A DNA stretch of 64,000 nt, from assembly GCA_023512345.1 (NCBI GenBank), contig JAILZT010000002.1, positions 1 to 64,000 of the forward strand, in the 5' to 3' direction. This DNA comes from Paenibacillus sp. Lineage in GTDB: Bacteria > Bacillota > Bacilli > Paenibacillales > Paenibacillaceae. Below are positions 1-7,580 of the stretch, piece after piece. How positions within the stretch are numbered: position 1 is the first letter of the stretch; the number at the start of each line of letters is the position of its first letter. The notes below the pieces were generated by a model. It saw only the letters and a list, made by a program, of their open reading frames with translations. It was not told the origin of the DNA and did not search any database. The position numbers and the translations under genes are program-made.

Positions 1-45
1 TGCCGCCAGCGTTCGTCCTGAGCCAGGATCAAACTCTCCAATTTT
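1..45 (-). rRNA. 16S ribosomal RNA, 5' end only (partial)
   Basis: The reverse complement of the first bases reads GGAGAGTTTGATCCTGGCTC followed by AGGACGAACGCTGGCGGCA, the universal start of bacterial 16S rRNA (the 27F primer region). The gene runs leftwards off the window, so only about 45 bases are present. The exact mature 5' end is uncertain by a few bases. A strong promoter lies about 140 bases upstream. Confidence 0.97.
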
Positions 46-183
46 GTATTGAAAAGAGCGATTGCTCATTTTGAAACTGACGATTCATTAAATGAATCTA
101 TTAAAAATTAACGCGTTCCATTTGTTCAGTTTTCAAAGAACTTGTTCCTGCATCAGAATTAATATCTCATGCACAGGAATCAT

Positions 184-213
184 ATTATATCATATTTCAT
201 TATTTCTTGTCAA
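184..213 (-). promoter_or_regulatory. sigma-A promoter of the rRNA operon
   Basis: On the minus strand there is a perfect -35 TTGACA (208-213), an 18-base spacer and a perfect -10 TATAAT (184-189). It points toward the 16S gene, leaving a leader of roughly 130 bases as is usual for rrn operons. The match is seen directly; its role is inferred from position. Confidence 0.8.
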
Positions 214-446
214 CTTATTTCTTCATCGTGTTTGTTTGTCTTCAACGACGCCTCATAAGCACAAGAAATAATATACCATGGCTATTCAATGTTTGCAACC
301 CTTTTTTTAAAACTAATTAATACCGTCTCAGTGCCCAGCAATAACAATAGATTTATATTTCAATATCGAATCAATTACGGCTAAAATAGAGTAATTGAAA
401 ACTCAATCATTCATAGACTCATTATATAGTACGTAAAGGAGCTAAG

Positions 447-1703
447 ATGAAAAACAATCCAGTATCAGATGCATCCCCTAAGGTAATTGAAGCTGCGCAG
501 TCACATAATACGCAACAAGCAACAATATACCGCATTTTGCTAGCCATCAGCTTTGTCCATTTATTCAATGATTCTATTCAGGCCGTCATCCCGGCTATCT
601 TCCCGATCCTCAAAGAAAATATGAGGCTTTCCTTCGCCCAAATAGGCTGGATATCCTTTGCTCTAAATATGACCTCCTCTGTTATTCAGCCCGTGATCGG
701 GTATGCAGCTGATCGTAAACCGCGGCCTTTTCTACTTCCACTAGGTATGTGCTCAACATTTGCTGGAGTTATGCTCCTCGCCTATGCCAACAATTACGTA
801 CTTGTCCTCATCTCCGTTATGCTTGTTGGTTTTGGTTCAGCCACCTTTCACCCAGAAGGTATGCGTGTTGCCCATATGGCAGCAGGACTCCGCAAAGGTC
901 TGTCCCAGTCTATTTTTCAGGTAGGCGGCAATGCTGGGCAATCGCTCGGTCCTATGTTAACCCGATGGATCTTTATCCCTTTTGGACAAATTGGAGCACT
1001 TAGTTTCACTATAGTAGCAGCCGCAGGAATCGCTGTTCAAACCTATGTTGCTCGCTGGTATGCAGATATGCTTAAGAATGGGTACACGTTCCGCAAAAAA
1101 TCTGCCGTTCGTAAAATTGACCCCGCGCGGAGTAAAAGTATTTTACAGGCAACTATTATTCTAGTATTTCTGGTCTTCGTTCGTTCTTGGTACGGGGCAT
1201 CTATCGGCAGTTACTATTCTTTCTACTTGATGGATAAATACCATATGTCCCTTGACGATGCACAGATATATATTTTTATGTATTTAGCAGCAGGAGCGGT
1301 GGGCACCTTCTTTGGCGGTCCACTCGCAGATCGATTTGGACGACGTAACTTGATCTTGTTATCAATGGTAGGTACTGTTCCGTTTGCACTGGCTTTACCC
1401 TTTGTCAGCCAATTTTGGGCCGGAGCTTTGCTTCTTCTAGGGGGCTTCATACTGCTGTCCAGCTTCTCGGTTACGGTTATTTATGCGCAGATGCTATATC
1501 CAGGTAATATCGGGACTGTCTCCGGGCTTATTACCGGACTCGCTTTTGGACTAGGGGGAATTGGTTCTCTTGTGATCGGTAATCTTATTGACCACGTAGG
1601 AATCTCCCAAGTATTTGTTGCTTGCGGCTTCCTTCCCCTGCTAGGATTGTTGGCTTTACTGCTGCCGGGGGATGACAAGCTAGAGGAATGGGCTGCTGAT
1701 TAA
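447..1703 (+). CDS. MFS transporter, fosmidomycin-resistance (Fsr)-like
   Basis: A 418-residue, very hydrophobic protein with about 12 predicted membrane segments, the usual length for the Fsr family of major facilitator drug exporters. The N-terminal region (FVHLFNDSIQAVIPAIFP) and the motif GYAADRKPRP in the first half, mirrored by GGPLADRFGRRN in the second half, fit MFS motif A in both repeats. It would be a proton-driven exporter in the cytoplasmic membrane; the substrate cannot be read from sequence. The start is supported by AAAGGAGCTAAG just before ATG. It is convergent with the radical SAM unit and shares a terminator with it, so a link to peptide export is not shown. Confidence 0.85.
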   Translation: MKNNPVSDASPKVIEAAQSHNTQQATIYRILLAISFVHLFNDSIQAVIPAIFPILKENMRLSFAQIGWISFALNMTSSVIQPVIGYAADRKPRPFLLPLGMCSTFAGVMLLAYANNYVLVLISVMLVGFGSATFHPEGMRVAHMAAGLRKGLSQSIFQVGGNAGQSLGPMLTRWIFIPFGQIGALSFTIVAAAGIAVQTYVARWYADMLKNGYTFRKKSAVRKIDPARSKSILQATIILVFLVFVRSWYGASIGSYYSFYLMDKYHMSLDDAQIYIFMYLAAGAVGTFFGGPLADRFGRRNLILLSMVGTVPFALALPFVSQFWAGALLLLGGFILLSSFSVTVIYAQMLYPGNIGTVSGLITGLAFGLGGIGSLVIGNLIDHVGISQVFVACGFLPLLGLLALLLPGDDKLEEWAAD

Positions 1704-1712
1704 TAACAATAA

Positions 1713-1754
1713 AAAAGACTCATCACTCTCAAGCAAGAGAAGGATGAGTCTTTC
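1713..1754. terminator. bidirectional Rho-independent terminator
   Basis: The stem AAAGACTCATC pairs with GATGAGTCTTT around a loop of about 18 bases. An A run precedes it and T-rich sequence follows, so it can end both the MFS transcript (plus) and the radical SAM/peptide transcript (minus). Confidence 0.8.
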
Positions 1755-1767
1755 TTATTAGAAATCT

Positions 1768-1851
1768 TTAGCTAAGACTACCTGGTACCGATTTGGAGAC
1801 ACGGCCCGTTGTAATCGCAGTCGGTTGTACCGCTGGACGAATAACTTTCAT
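1768..1851 (-). CDS. 27-residue peptide, candidate RiPP precursor of the adjacent radical SAM enzyme
   Basis: A short gene 60 bases downstream of the radical SAM gene on the same strand, preceded by a perfect AAGGAGGTGA seven bases or so before ATG, which is a stronger site than most genes in this window have. It encodes 27 residues starting MKVIRPAVQP, continuing TAITTGRVSK and ending SVPGSLS, then TAA. It is followed within about 15 bases by a terminator, so it is the last gene of the unit. The peptide is basic in its first 20 residues and Ser/Gly/Pro-rich at its end. It has no Cys, His or aromatic residue. Radical SAM/SPASM enzymes are commonly encoded next to short precursor peptides, so a ribosomally made, post-translationally modified product is inferred. 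I do not recognise the peptide family. It could also be an unmodified small protein. Confidence 0.7.
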   Translation of the reverse strand: MKVIRPAVQPTAITTGRVSKSVPGSLS

Positions 1852-1911
1852 AACATTCACCTCCTTAAAAAGCTCAAGCGTAATCTTCTTTAGGAGCTTA
1901 ATTTGTAGTTT

Positions 1912-3267
1912 TTATAAAGTTGATGCTTGCTCCTCAGCCTTCGCCTGAAGCCAAATCGTCCGCAGTGTTTGCTTAATCTGACGTTTCTCATAAGAACATG
2001 GACGGTTTCCCGTACGCATCCGGTACAGCGGGCAATGGTTTCCTTGACAGGAAGGTCGGAAGAAGCAGGATTGACAGTTGCTGTCAGTCTCCTCACCGGA
2101 GGTAGTCCATAACGCCATTTTGTCCAGATCAAGATCCAGGGTCCCATCTTCATGAATAGCTCCAAGCTGATTGTTCTCCTGATCAATAGCCACGGAGCAT
2201 TTGTACAGCTGACCGTCAGAGCCCACTATAAGAGAATTCGGTTTAGCCGCATAACACACCGCTCCGGTTGGAAGCAGAATATCAGAAATAAAAGAGCTTA
2301 CAGTGAGCCCCTGGGCAATGGCTTGTTCGTTGAACTCCCAGATTTTCTTGTCTTTTGTAATATCATCACATACCGGAAGATTCAAGTCATTCTCGCCCCC
2401 CATACAGCCTACAGGACGGAAATAAACTTTAAAGCGTGGGTCATCTCCGAATAGCTCTTTAAGAACGGGAATAAACTCGGTAACGGCATCTAGGTTACTA
2501 TTATCGAAATTAACACGCAAATTGATTTCAAATGGACGGTCTACCGCTTTTAATGACATCAAATTGTTGACAATTCGTGCAAATGTCCCGCCCCCGGCAG
2601 TCAATCCGCGCCGTTTGTCGTGGACCTCAGCATTACCGTCGAGTGTGACCATGAAGCGCTCCACCCGCCAATCCAAAAGCTTATCAAACATTTCACGATC
2701 CAGAAAATATCCGTTAGTGGATATTTCGGCACCGTAAACTACTCCATTGCTATCGCAGGATTCTATAAATGAACGGGAAAGCCGCTCAATGATTTGCGGA
2801 GCCAAAAGGGGTTCACCCCCGTGCCAGCTAATGGTCAACCGATTCAATGTCGATACCTGTTGAGCTATATATTTTTCAAGTCCCGAAGCCACATCATTCT
2901 TCATCGTTCCTCTTGGGAAATACTCATAGCAATAGTTGCAGCGGAAATTACAAGCCTCTGTCGCGAGCAGCACCAAGTGCATACTGTCCTGACGATGCAT
3001 CGACTGATGTAAAAATTGCGCCCGGCGCATTTCATCCGTATCTTGCTTAACCAAAAAACCATGCTGGAGAAGATGCTCGTGTAAAGTGAGGTCGCCGTCA
3101 GGAACAGGGTCGTCCGGTCCGGAAAGCAAAGCATTAACCCTGCTGCTCTCCTCTGGCGAAAACGCCGCGATGGCACCCGTATAGCTGTTGAACAGCATGA
3201 GTCCCCCGTCATCTACTGTTGTCCGCGCGTTAAAACGCGAAGGCTTCCATTGCACTTCCTGTTTCAT
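1912..3267 (-). CDS. radical SAM/SPASM peptide-modifying enzyme
   Basis: The protein carries the radical SAM motif CNFRCNYC (CX3CX2C, ligand of the SAM-binding 4Fe-4S cluster) about 105 residues from the chosen start, and a C-terminal SPASM-type Cys set (GAVC, YKC, CQSC, PSC, NHC, PCSY) expected to bind further Fe-S clusters. The first 100 residues have the short beta-rich segment typical of peptide maturases (FNARTTVDDGGLMLFNSYTG region). The frame is open from 3339, but no ribosome binding site precedes that ATG; ATG at 3267 follows AAGGATGGGGAC and gives 451 residues, so I chose it. Family knowledge: such enzymes make C-C, C-S or epimer modifications in RiPP precursors or act as sulfatase maturases. 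No sulfatase is nearby, and a 27-aa peptide gene follows directly, so peptide maturation is the favoured role. The reaction is unknown. Confidence 0.88.
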   Translation of the reverse strand: MKQEVQWKPSRFNARTTVDDGGLMLFNSYTGAIAAFSPEESSRVNALLSGPDDPVPDGDLTLHEHLLQHGFLVKQDTDEMRRAQFLHQSMHRQDSMHLVLLATEACNFRCNYCYEYFPRGTMKNDVASGLEKYIAQQVSTLNRLTISWHGGEPLLAPQIIERLSRSFIESCDSNGVVYGAEISTNGYFLDREMFDKLLDWRVERFMVTLDGNAEVHDKRRGLTAGGGTFARIVNNLMSLKAVDRPFEINLRVNFDNSNLDAVTEFIPVLKELFGDDPRFKVYFRPVGCMGGENDLNLPVCDDITKDKKIWEFNEQAIAQGLTVSSFISDILLPTGAVCYAAKPNSLIVGSDGQLYKCSVAIDQENNQLGAIHEDGTLDLDLDKMALWTTSGEETDSNCQSCFFRPSCQGNHCPLYRMRTGNRPCSYEKRQIKQTLRTIWLQAKAEEQASTL

Positions 3268-3455
3268 CAATTGTCCCCATCCTTGCTTTTTCAGATTAAA
3301 TGCTTCTATACAACTTTCTAATGATGACGTTCTATTCATGTAATTTCAATGACAGTAATCACGTCGGGAGCAAGATTATTCTTTCGGTTGTTTTTGCGGT
3401 ACAATTAGTTAAAAGTTGAACAATATTATCAATCTGAATAAGGGAGGACATCCCG

Positions 3456-4676
3456 GTGAAAAAAGGGTTAGCCCGAATCCGCAGAGGTTATGGAAAGAAA
3501 TTGGTCTCCATTCATGCTTGGAATGCATGGCTCGTGTTATTTTTGGCTCTAAGCGGACTTATGCTGCTTGGGGGATATTGGCGTGAAGCTTTGGGAGAAG
3601 GTCGAGTCTGGCTGAAATGGGGCCATATTCTATTCGGACTAGTTCTATTGATTCCTGTAATCTATTACCTCTTCCTTGCAGCCAAGCATTGGAAAAGACT
3701 AGAGGGTCGTCCCTCGCAAAAAGCAAATGTAATAGGTGTGCTTACTCTGTTGATAGGTTGGATTGTCTCCGGGATTGTACTCTGGCAATTCAAGTTGGCG
3801 GGACCCCGCGCGGCTAATACAGCACTCTTCATTCACGACCTACTGACCTGGGTTGGGCTTCCGATTATCATTTACCACTCCATCACAAGAACAAAATGGC
3901 TTAAAGAACCGCAAAAAAGAACGATTGTTCCAGAAATAGATAGAACACAACCCCTTTATTCACGCCGTGGTTTCATTAAAGTTGCCGTAGGTGCGGGGAT
4001 GGCACTAACATTAGGTCCTACCTTTGCAGGTTGGCTGGGGAAAGCTTTTAAACCCCCAAGCATGGAGGATTATGCGGCGGACAATGCAAATGCGCTGCTG
4101 CCCAACCCCATTCCCTTGCCTGAGTCCGTACCTCCAATCGGCGGGGGTGCTGAGGGACATTTTCGCGTATATACAGTAACAGACATCCCTTCCTTTAATA
4201 ATGCTAACTGGTCCTTTACGATTGACGGTCTGGTTGATAAGAAGTTTAGCTGGAATTGGGAAGAATTCGTGCAGTTGCAGCGCGAGGTGCAGGTCAGTGA
4301 TTTTCACTGTGTCACTGGGTGGTCTGTCTACAAAAATACATGGGAAGGCATCCCTTTAACCAAACTTCTGGATATGGCCGGTGTTCAGAGTAATGCCGCA
4401 ACCGTTAAGCTATATTCCGGAGATAATGTCTACACAGACTCCCTAACCATGGAGCAAGCGCGTATGGAGGATATAATCGTAGCGGTGATGCATGACGGTA
4501 TGCCGATTTCGAATCAGCTCGGGGGGCCTGTTCGTCTGGTTGTCCCACAAATGTATGCTTACAAGTCCGTGAAGTGGTTGAACCGGATTGAGTTGATTGA
4601 GGGCGAACATATCGGATACTGGGAACAGCGGGGATATGATATTGACGCTTGGCTTCCGGGTTCGAAGAAAGTATAA
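3456..4676 (+). CDS. fused cytochrome b561-like / Tat / molybdopterin oxidoreductase
   Basis: A 406-residue protein with GTG start behind AGGGAGGA. Residues 1-150 hold about four membrane helices with His at 20, 57, 127 and 141 as possible haem b ligands, like the DUF4405/cytochrome b561 or MsrQ (YedZ) type. A twin-arginine stretch (SRRGFIKVAVGAGMALTLG, RR at 170-171) follows, and then a sulfite-oxidase/MsrP-fold domain. Cys285 in DFHCVTGWS fits the conserved molybdenum-ligand Cys of that fold. The product would be a membrane-anchored enzyme with its Mo domain outside the cell and its own quinol-linked haem partner. Possible roles are repair of methionine sulfoxide or another S/N-oxide reaction; the substrate is not shown. 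It is transcribed divergently from the radical SAM gene. Confidence 0.82.
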   Translation: MKKGLARIRRGYGKKLVSIHAWNAWLVLFLALSGLMLLGGYWREALGEGRVWLKWGHILFGLVLLIPVIYYLFLAAKHWKRLEGRPSQKANVIGVLTLLIGWIVSGIVLWQFKLAGPRAANTALFIHDLLTWVGLPIIIYHSITRTKWLKEPQKRTIVPEIDRTQPLYSRRGFIKVAVGAGMALTLGPTFAGWLGKAFKPPSMEDYAADNANALLPNPIPLPESVPPIGGGAEGHFRVYTVTDIPSFNNANWSFTIDGLVDKKFSWNWEEFVQLQREVQVSDFHCVTGWSVYKNTWEGIPLTKLLDMAGVQSNAATVKLYSGDNVYTDSLTMEQARMEDIIVAVMHDGMPISNQLGGPVRLVVPQMYAYKSVKWLNRIELIEGEHIGYWEQRGYDIDAWLPGSKKV

Positions 4677-4691
4677 AAGGCTGACATACAC

Positions 4692-4730
4692 AAAAAGCTC
4701 CCGTCTGCGAAAAGGCAGCGGGAGCTTTTT
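4692..4730. terminator. bidirectional terminator
   Basis: The arms AAAAAGCTCCCG and CGGGAGCTTTTT form a 12-base-pair perfect stem. It sits between the convergent molybdopterin oxidoreductase and lipoprotein genes and has T runs on both strands. Confidence 0.9.
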
Positions 4731-4745
4731 AATAGATTACTTTTA

Positions 4746-5621
4746 CTATTGGATTTCCTCGAAGGATGCATCATAGAGACGAAACATGGTTTTATAGCCG
4801 GAATCATCTATTTTAATGCCTACGTCCAAGCGTCCGGTAATTTGCAAAGGAGCCGATTTGTATCTCAGTTTAACGTCATCGGGGACAAATACGATCATTA
4901 TTTTGTTCCAATACGTCTCGTCACCATTGTCGAAGGGACATTCCGCACCCGGTTCAGGAATAAGCAAGAACCAGTTTTTCTCAAAGGAGAGCACCTCACC
5001 CATGAAGCCCTTAATGGTAACCTGGCTGCCATGGAGATCCCAAAATTGTTCTGAGGGACGGGTCTGATCCTCGCCATCGAAGAAATCCGACCACCCAATC
5101 CCCGTGACTCCAACTAAATCTGGCTTCGCGGTATTTAAAGTGTTTAATGCCGGACTGGGCTTCGATGTTGGCTTTGCAGATGGCGAAGCGGTCGGTTGTT
5201 TAGGTGTCACTGCAGCTGTCATTGTCGCTGTAGCTGTTTTGGTTGCCGTTGCAGTAGCGGGCACTGTCGCAGTCGCTGCTGGAGTAGATTCTGAAGTAAT
5301 TGCTGTTGTAGCTTCTGTTGTAGCTTCTGTTGTGGCTTCTGTTAGGATCGACGGCTCAGTTGAGGGCGACTCAGGAGGCTTCGTCGGCTTACCTGCCGAC
5401 CCCGAAACAGTTGAGTAGTCAGTCTCCTCTGGTGGTGCTGAAGTCGCCGCTGGAACTAGAGAAGATTGAGCAGAAATGACGGGGGTATCAACTGCCGCAT
5501 CGCCAAAGGAATCCCCTCCGCTTACAGTCTGTTTATTTTGTCCGCAGCCCTGAAGAAGAAGTGACATTAAGATTATCGCTCCCGCTAAGATCAGACTTGG
5601 CCTAAATCTCCTTAAGTTCAA
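4746..5621 (-). CDS. lipoprotein with Thr/Ala-rich stalk and a DUF3299-like C-terminal domain
   Basis: A 291-residue protein starting at TTG, preceded by GGGAGG with good spacing. The signal sequence ends in the lipobox LLQGC, so it should be lipid-anchored outside the membrane. Residues about 35-165 are low-complexity Thr/Ala/Ser/Pro, including a TEAT repeat, and act as a spacer. The last 115 residues form a compact domain (HGSQVTIKGFMGEVL, WFLLIPEPGAECPF, PLQITGRLDVG) that resembles DUF3299, an OB-fold-like family seen beside LolCDE/MacB-type transporters; this is a recollection, not a search. It ends the phosphatase/ABC operon, 15 bases after the permease stop. Likely a partner of that transporter. 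Function unknown. Confidence 0.75.
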   Translation of the reverse strand: MNLRRFRPSLILAGAIILMSLLLQGCGQNKQTVSGGDSFGDAAVDTPVISAQSSLVPAATSAPPEETDYSTVSGSAGKPTKPPESPSTEPSILTEATTEATTEATTAITSESTPAATATVPATATATKTATATMTAAVTPKQPTASPSAKPTSKPSPALNTLNTAKPDLVGVTGIGWSDFFDGEDQTRPSEQFWDLHGSQVTIKGFMGEVLSFEKNWFLLIPEPGAECPFDNGDETYWNKIMIVFVPDDVKLRYKSAPLQITGRLDVGIKIDDSGYKTMFRLYDASFEEIQ

Positions 5622-5635
5622 AAGAGCATACCTCC

Positions 5636-6856
5636 CTATGATTTAAAAAGAGCTAACGGGCTAAGCCGATACATTCTGAATGCAGGTCCCACTGAAGATA
5701 ACAGTCCAATGAATAAGGTTCCCGCTCCTATCATCCAATGGCTATTCGTCCAATGAAATGGATCGATTTGAATCCCCGCTTGATCGAATAACGCATCCTT
5801 CAATATATAGGCTCCCAGATGTCCTATCAACAGACCCGCTACAAGTCCGGTTGCCGTAATGAGCAGACCCTCGCTCGTCAAAGTCATCCATATGTACCCT
5901 TTAGACTTACCTAAAAGGCGTAATAAACCCGCATCCTTAGTTCGCTCGCCTACTGCAGCAATTAGGGACAGCAAAATAGCTATCGCAGCCAACACTATAC
6001 ACAAAGACGTTAGTACATTGATAAGACGAGAACCCTGATCGACAGCATTAACTACATCGGACACAGCCTTGCTCGTATATGCAGCTTGAACTCCGTTAGT
6101 TCCATCTAATGTTTCCTTTAATCCATGAGCCCCCAGCAGACTGGCAGGCTTCACTAATATGGCCGTAATTTCTTTATGGTTATCTTCCGAACCATGTACT
6201 GCCCAAGCATAGTCAACGGTTGTAAAAATAGCTCGGTCATCAGGTGTATTCAAATCCGGCAGAACGCCAACGATTGTATAATCGAAGCTTGCATGGCCAT
6301 CCTCTTCCTCATGACCCTCATTCCCAGCAGTGTGTTCATCTTCATGTTCCTCCTGCTGTACAAGACCATGCGCTCCAGAGAAGGTATCCCCAACTTGAAG
6401 ATTTAACGTACTGGCTACATAAGAACCGACAATAGCTTCACCCGTGCTGCGAAAAATAGTGCCCCGCTCAAGATTACGATCTCCGTAACGAGTTAAGAAG
6501 TACTCTGGTTCAATCCCAACCACTGGAAATCCATTGTAATTATCGCCTGTTGTCATAGCATAGGCCTTATCCACCCCGGTATCCATCTTGGCTTGCTCCA
6601 AAACTGTTAGCGGAATGTTACCCGTGGGAGCTCCGATATGATAGAACGCATTCAGTACCAGCTGTGTTTCACTGCCTTCGGCACCAATGACGAGATCGAA
6701 CGGACCGTAACCCTTTTTCGCTCCCTGCTCCACGCTGTCTTGAGCCAATGATACCAATAGGATAAAAGCAACCGTAACCGCGACTGCGCTAATGGTCAGC
6801 AGAGATAAAAAACGCCGGTGCACAACATTACGGAACGTAAATTTCAAAAGACTCAT
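5636..6856 (-). CDS. ABC transporter permease, FtsX/MacB-like, with His-rich extracellular loop
   Basis: A 406-residue protein with one N-terminal membrane helix (about 15-38), a large external domain, and three C-terminal helices, which is the FtsX/LolE/MacB layout. It overlaps the ATPase gene by ATGA, so the two are translationally coupled. Residues 160-190 are an acidic/His insert, with His at 163, 171, 175, 182 and 188 among many Glu and Asp, a typical divalent-metal-binding pattern. With the upstream alkaline phosphatase (a Zn/Mg enzyme) and the DUF3299-like lipoprotein downstream, a metal-linked role is inferred. This type of transporter often moves lipids, peptides or lipoproteins rather than ions, so the cargo is open. 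Confidence 0.85.
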   Translation of the reverse strand: MSLLKFTFRNVVHRRFLSLLTISAVAVTVAFILLVSLAQDSVEQGAKKGYGPFDLVIGAEGSETQLVLNAFYHIGAPTGNIPLTVLEQAKMDTGVDKAYAMTTGDNYNGFPVVGIEPEYFLTRYGDRNLERGTIFRSTGEAIVGSYVASTLNLQVGDTFSGAHGLVQQEEHEDEHTAGNEGHEEEDGHASFDYTIVGVLPDLNTPDDRAIFTTVDYAWAVHGSEDNHKEITAILVKPASLLGAHGLKETLDGTNGVQAAYTSKAVSDVVNAVDQGSRLINVLTSLCIVLAAIAILLSLIAAVGERTKDAGLLRLLGKSKGYIWMTLTSEGLLITATGLVAGLLIGHLGAYILKDALFDQAGIQIDPFHWTNSHWMIGAGTLFIGLLSSVGPAFRMYRLSPLALFKS

Positions 6857-7569
6857 GCCATGCTCACCTCCTGCTGATCTCTAGCTCCCAGCGGCCTGAG
6901 GTTGGACCCCCGGTTATGGTTCACATCGTAAATATCGAGGCAGTTGGGAAAACGCCGCGCCATATTCAAGTCATGGGTTACGACAATTAAGGTCTGTTTT
7001 TCATTCGCACTTAAATTCAATAAAAGCTCTGAAATTTCATCAGCCGTTTCCCAGTCCAAACTCCCGGTGGGCTCGTCTGCCAATACAAGGGGCGGTTCAT
7101 TAACAAGAGCGCGTATAATAGCTACGCGCTGCTGCTGTCCACGGGACAATTGGGAGGGCAGATGACGGTTGCGATCCTGCAGACCCACCTTTTCCAGCCA
7201 ATCCCCGATCAGATTATTCTTTTGTTTTGCTGACAAACGTACATTCAGGGCAATCTCTACATTTTGTTCCACAGTAAGCGAAGGGATGAGATGAAAATCC
7301 TGAAGTACATAACCTATTCGTCCCGCCCGGAGTTTATCCAGTTCCCCTTCCTTAAGCACATGCAGAGGAATTCCATCCATAACAATCTCCCCGCTGTCCG
7401 GCCGCAGAATTCCACTGATTAAATGGAGAAGGGTACTTTTACCGGACCCACTGGGTCCGGTAATCGCTACCTTTTCACCTTTTGCGACGTTCCATTCAGG
7501 AATATTCAAGATCGGGACTGTTCGCCCATCCACTCTAAATTGTTTCTCCAGACCGCGAATTTGCAGCAA
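6853..7569 (-). CDS. ABC transporter ATP-binding protein, LolD/MacB type
   Basis: The protein has a Walker A motif (GPSGSGKST), Q-loop, signature LSRGQQQR, Walker B ([13 protein letters not shown]) and the switch His (VVTHD), the standard set for a LolD-type ATPase. The frame is open to 7617, inside the end of the phosphatase gene. The sequence AGGAG followed by eight bases places the best start at TTG 7569 (238 residues); GTG at 7578 lies directly against the binding site and is less likely. It energises the FtsX-like permease that follows with a 4-base overlap. Its start lies 12 bases after the phosphatase stop, so the phosphatase and transporter are probably one transcript. Confidence 0.9.
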   Translation of the reverse strand: MLQIRGLEKQFRVDGRTVPILNIPEWNVAKGEKVAITGPSGSGKSTLLHLISGILRPDSGEIVMDGIPLHVLKEGELDKLRAGRIGYVLQDFHLIPSLTVEQNVEIALNVRLSAKQKNNLIGDWLEKVGLQDRNRHLPSQLSRGQQQRVAIIRALVNEPPLVLADEPTGSLDWETADEISELLLNLSANEKQTLIVVTHDLNMARRFPNCLDIYDVNHNRGSNLRPLGARDQQEVSMA

Positions 7570-7580
7570 TCCACTCACTC

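Noticed and set aside
447-1703. MFS protein as dedicated exporter of the putative RiPP
   Set aside because: It is convergent with the RiPP unit, separated by a bidirectional terminator, and resembles Fsr-type drug exporters.
5104-5418. Val/Ala-rich open frame on the plus strand
   Set aside because: It is the antisense of the Thr/Ala-rich linker of the lipoprotein and has no ribosome binding site.
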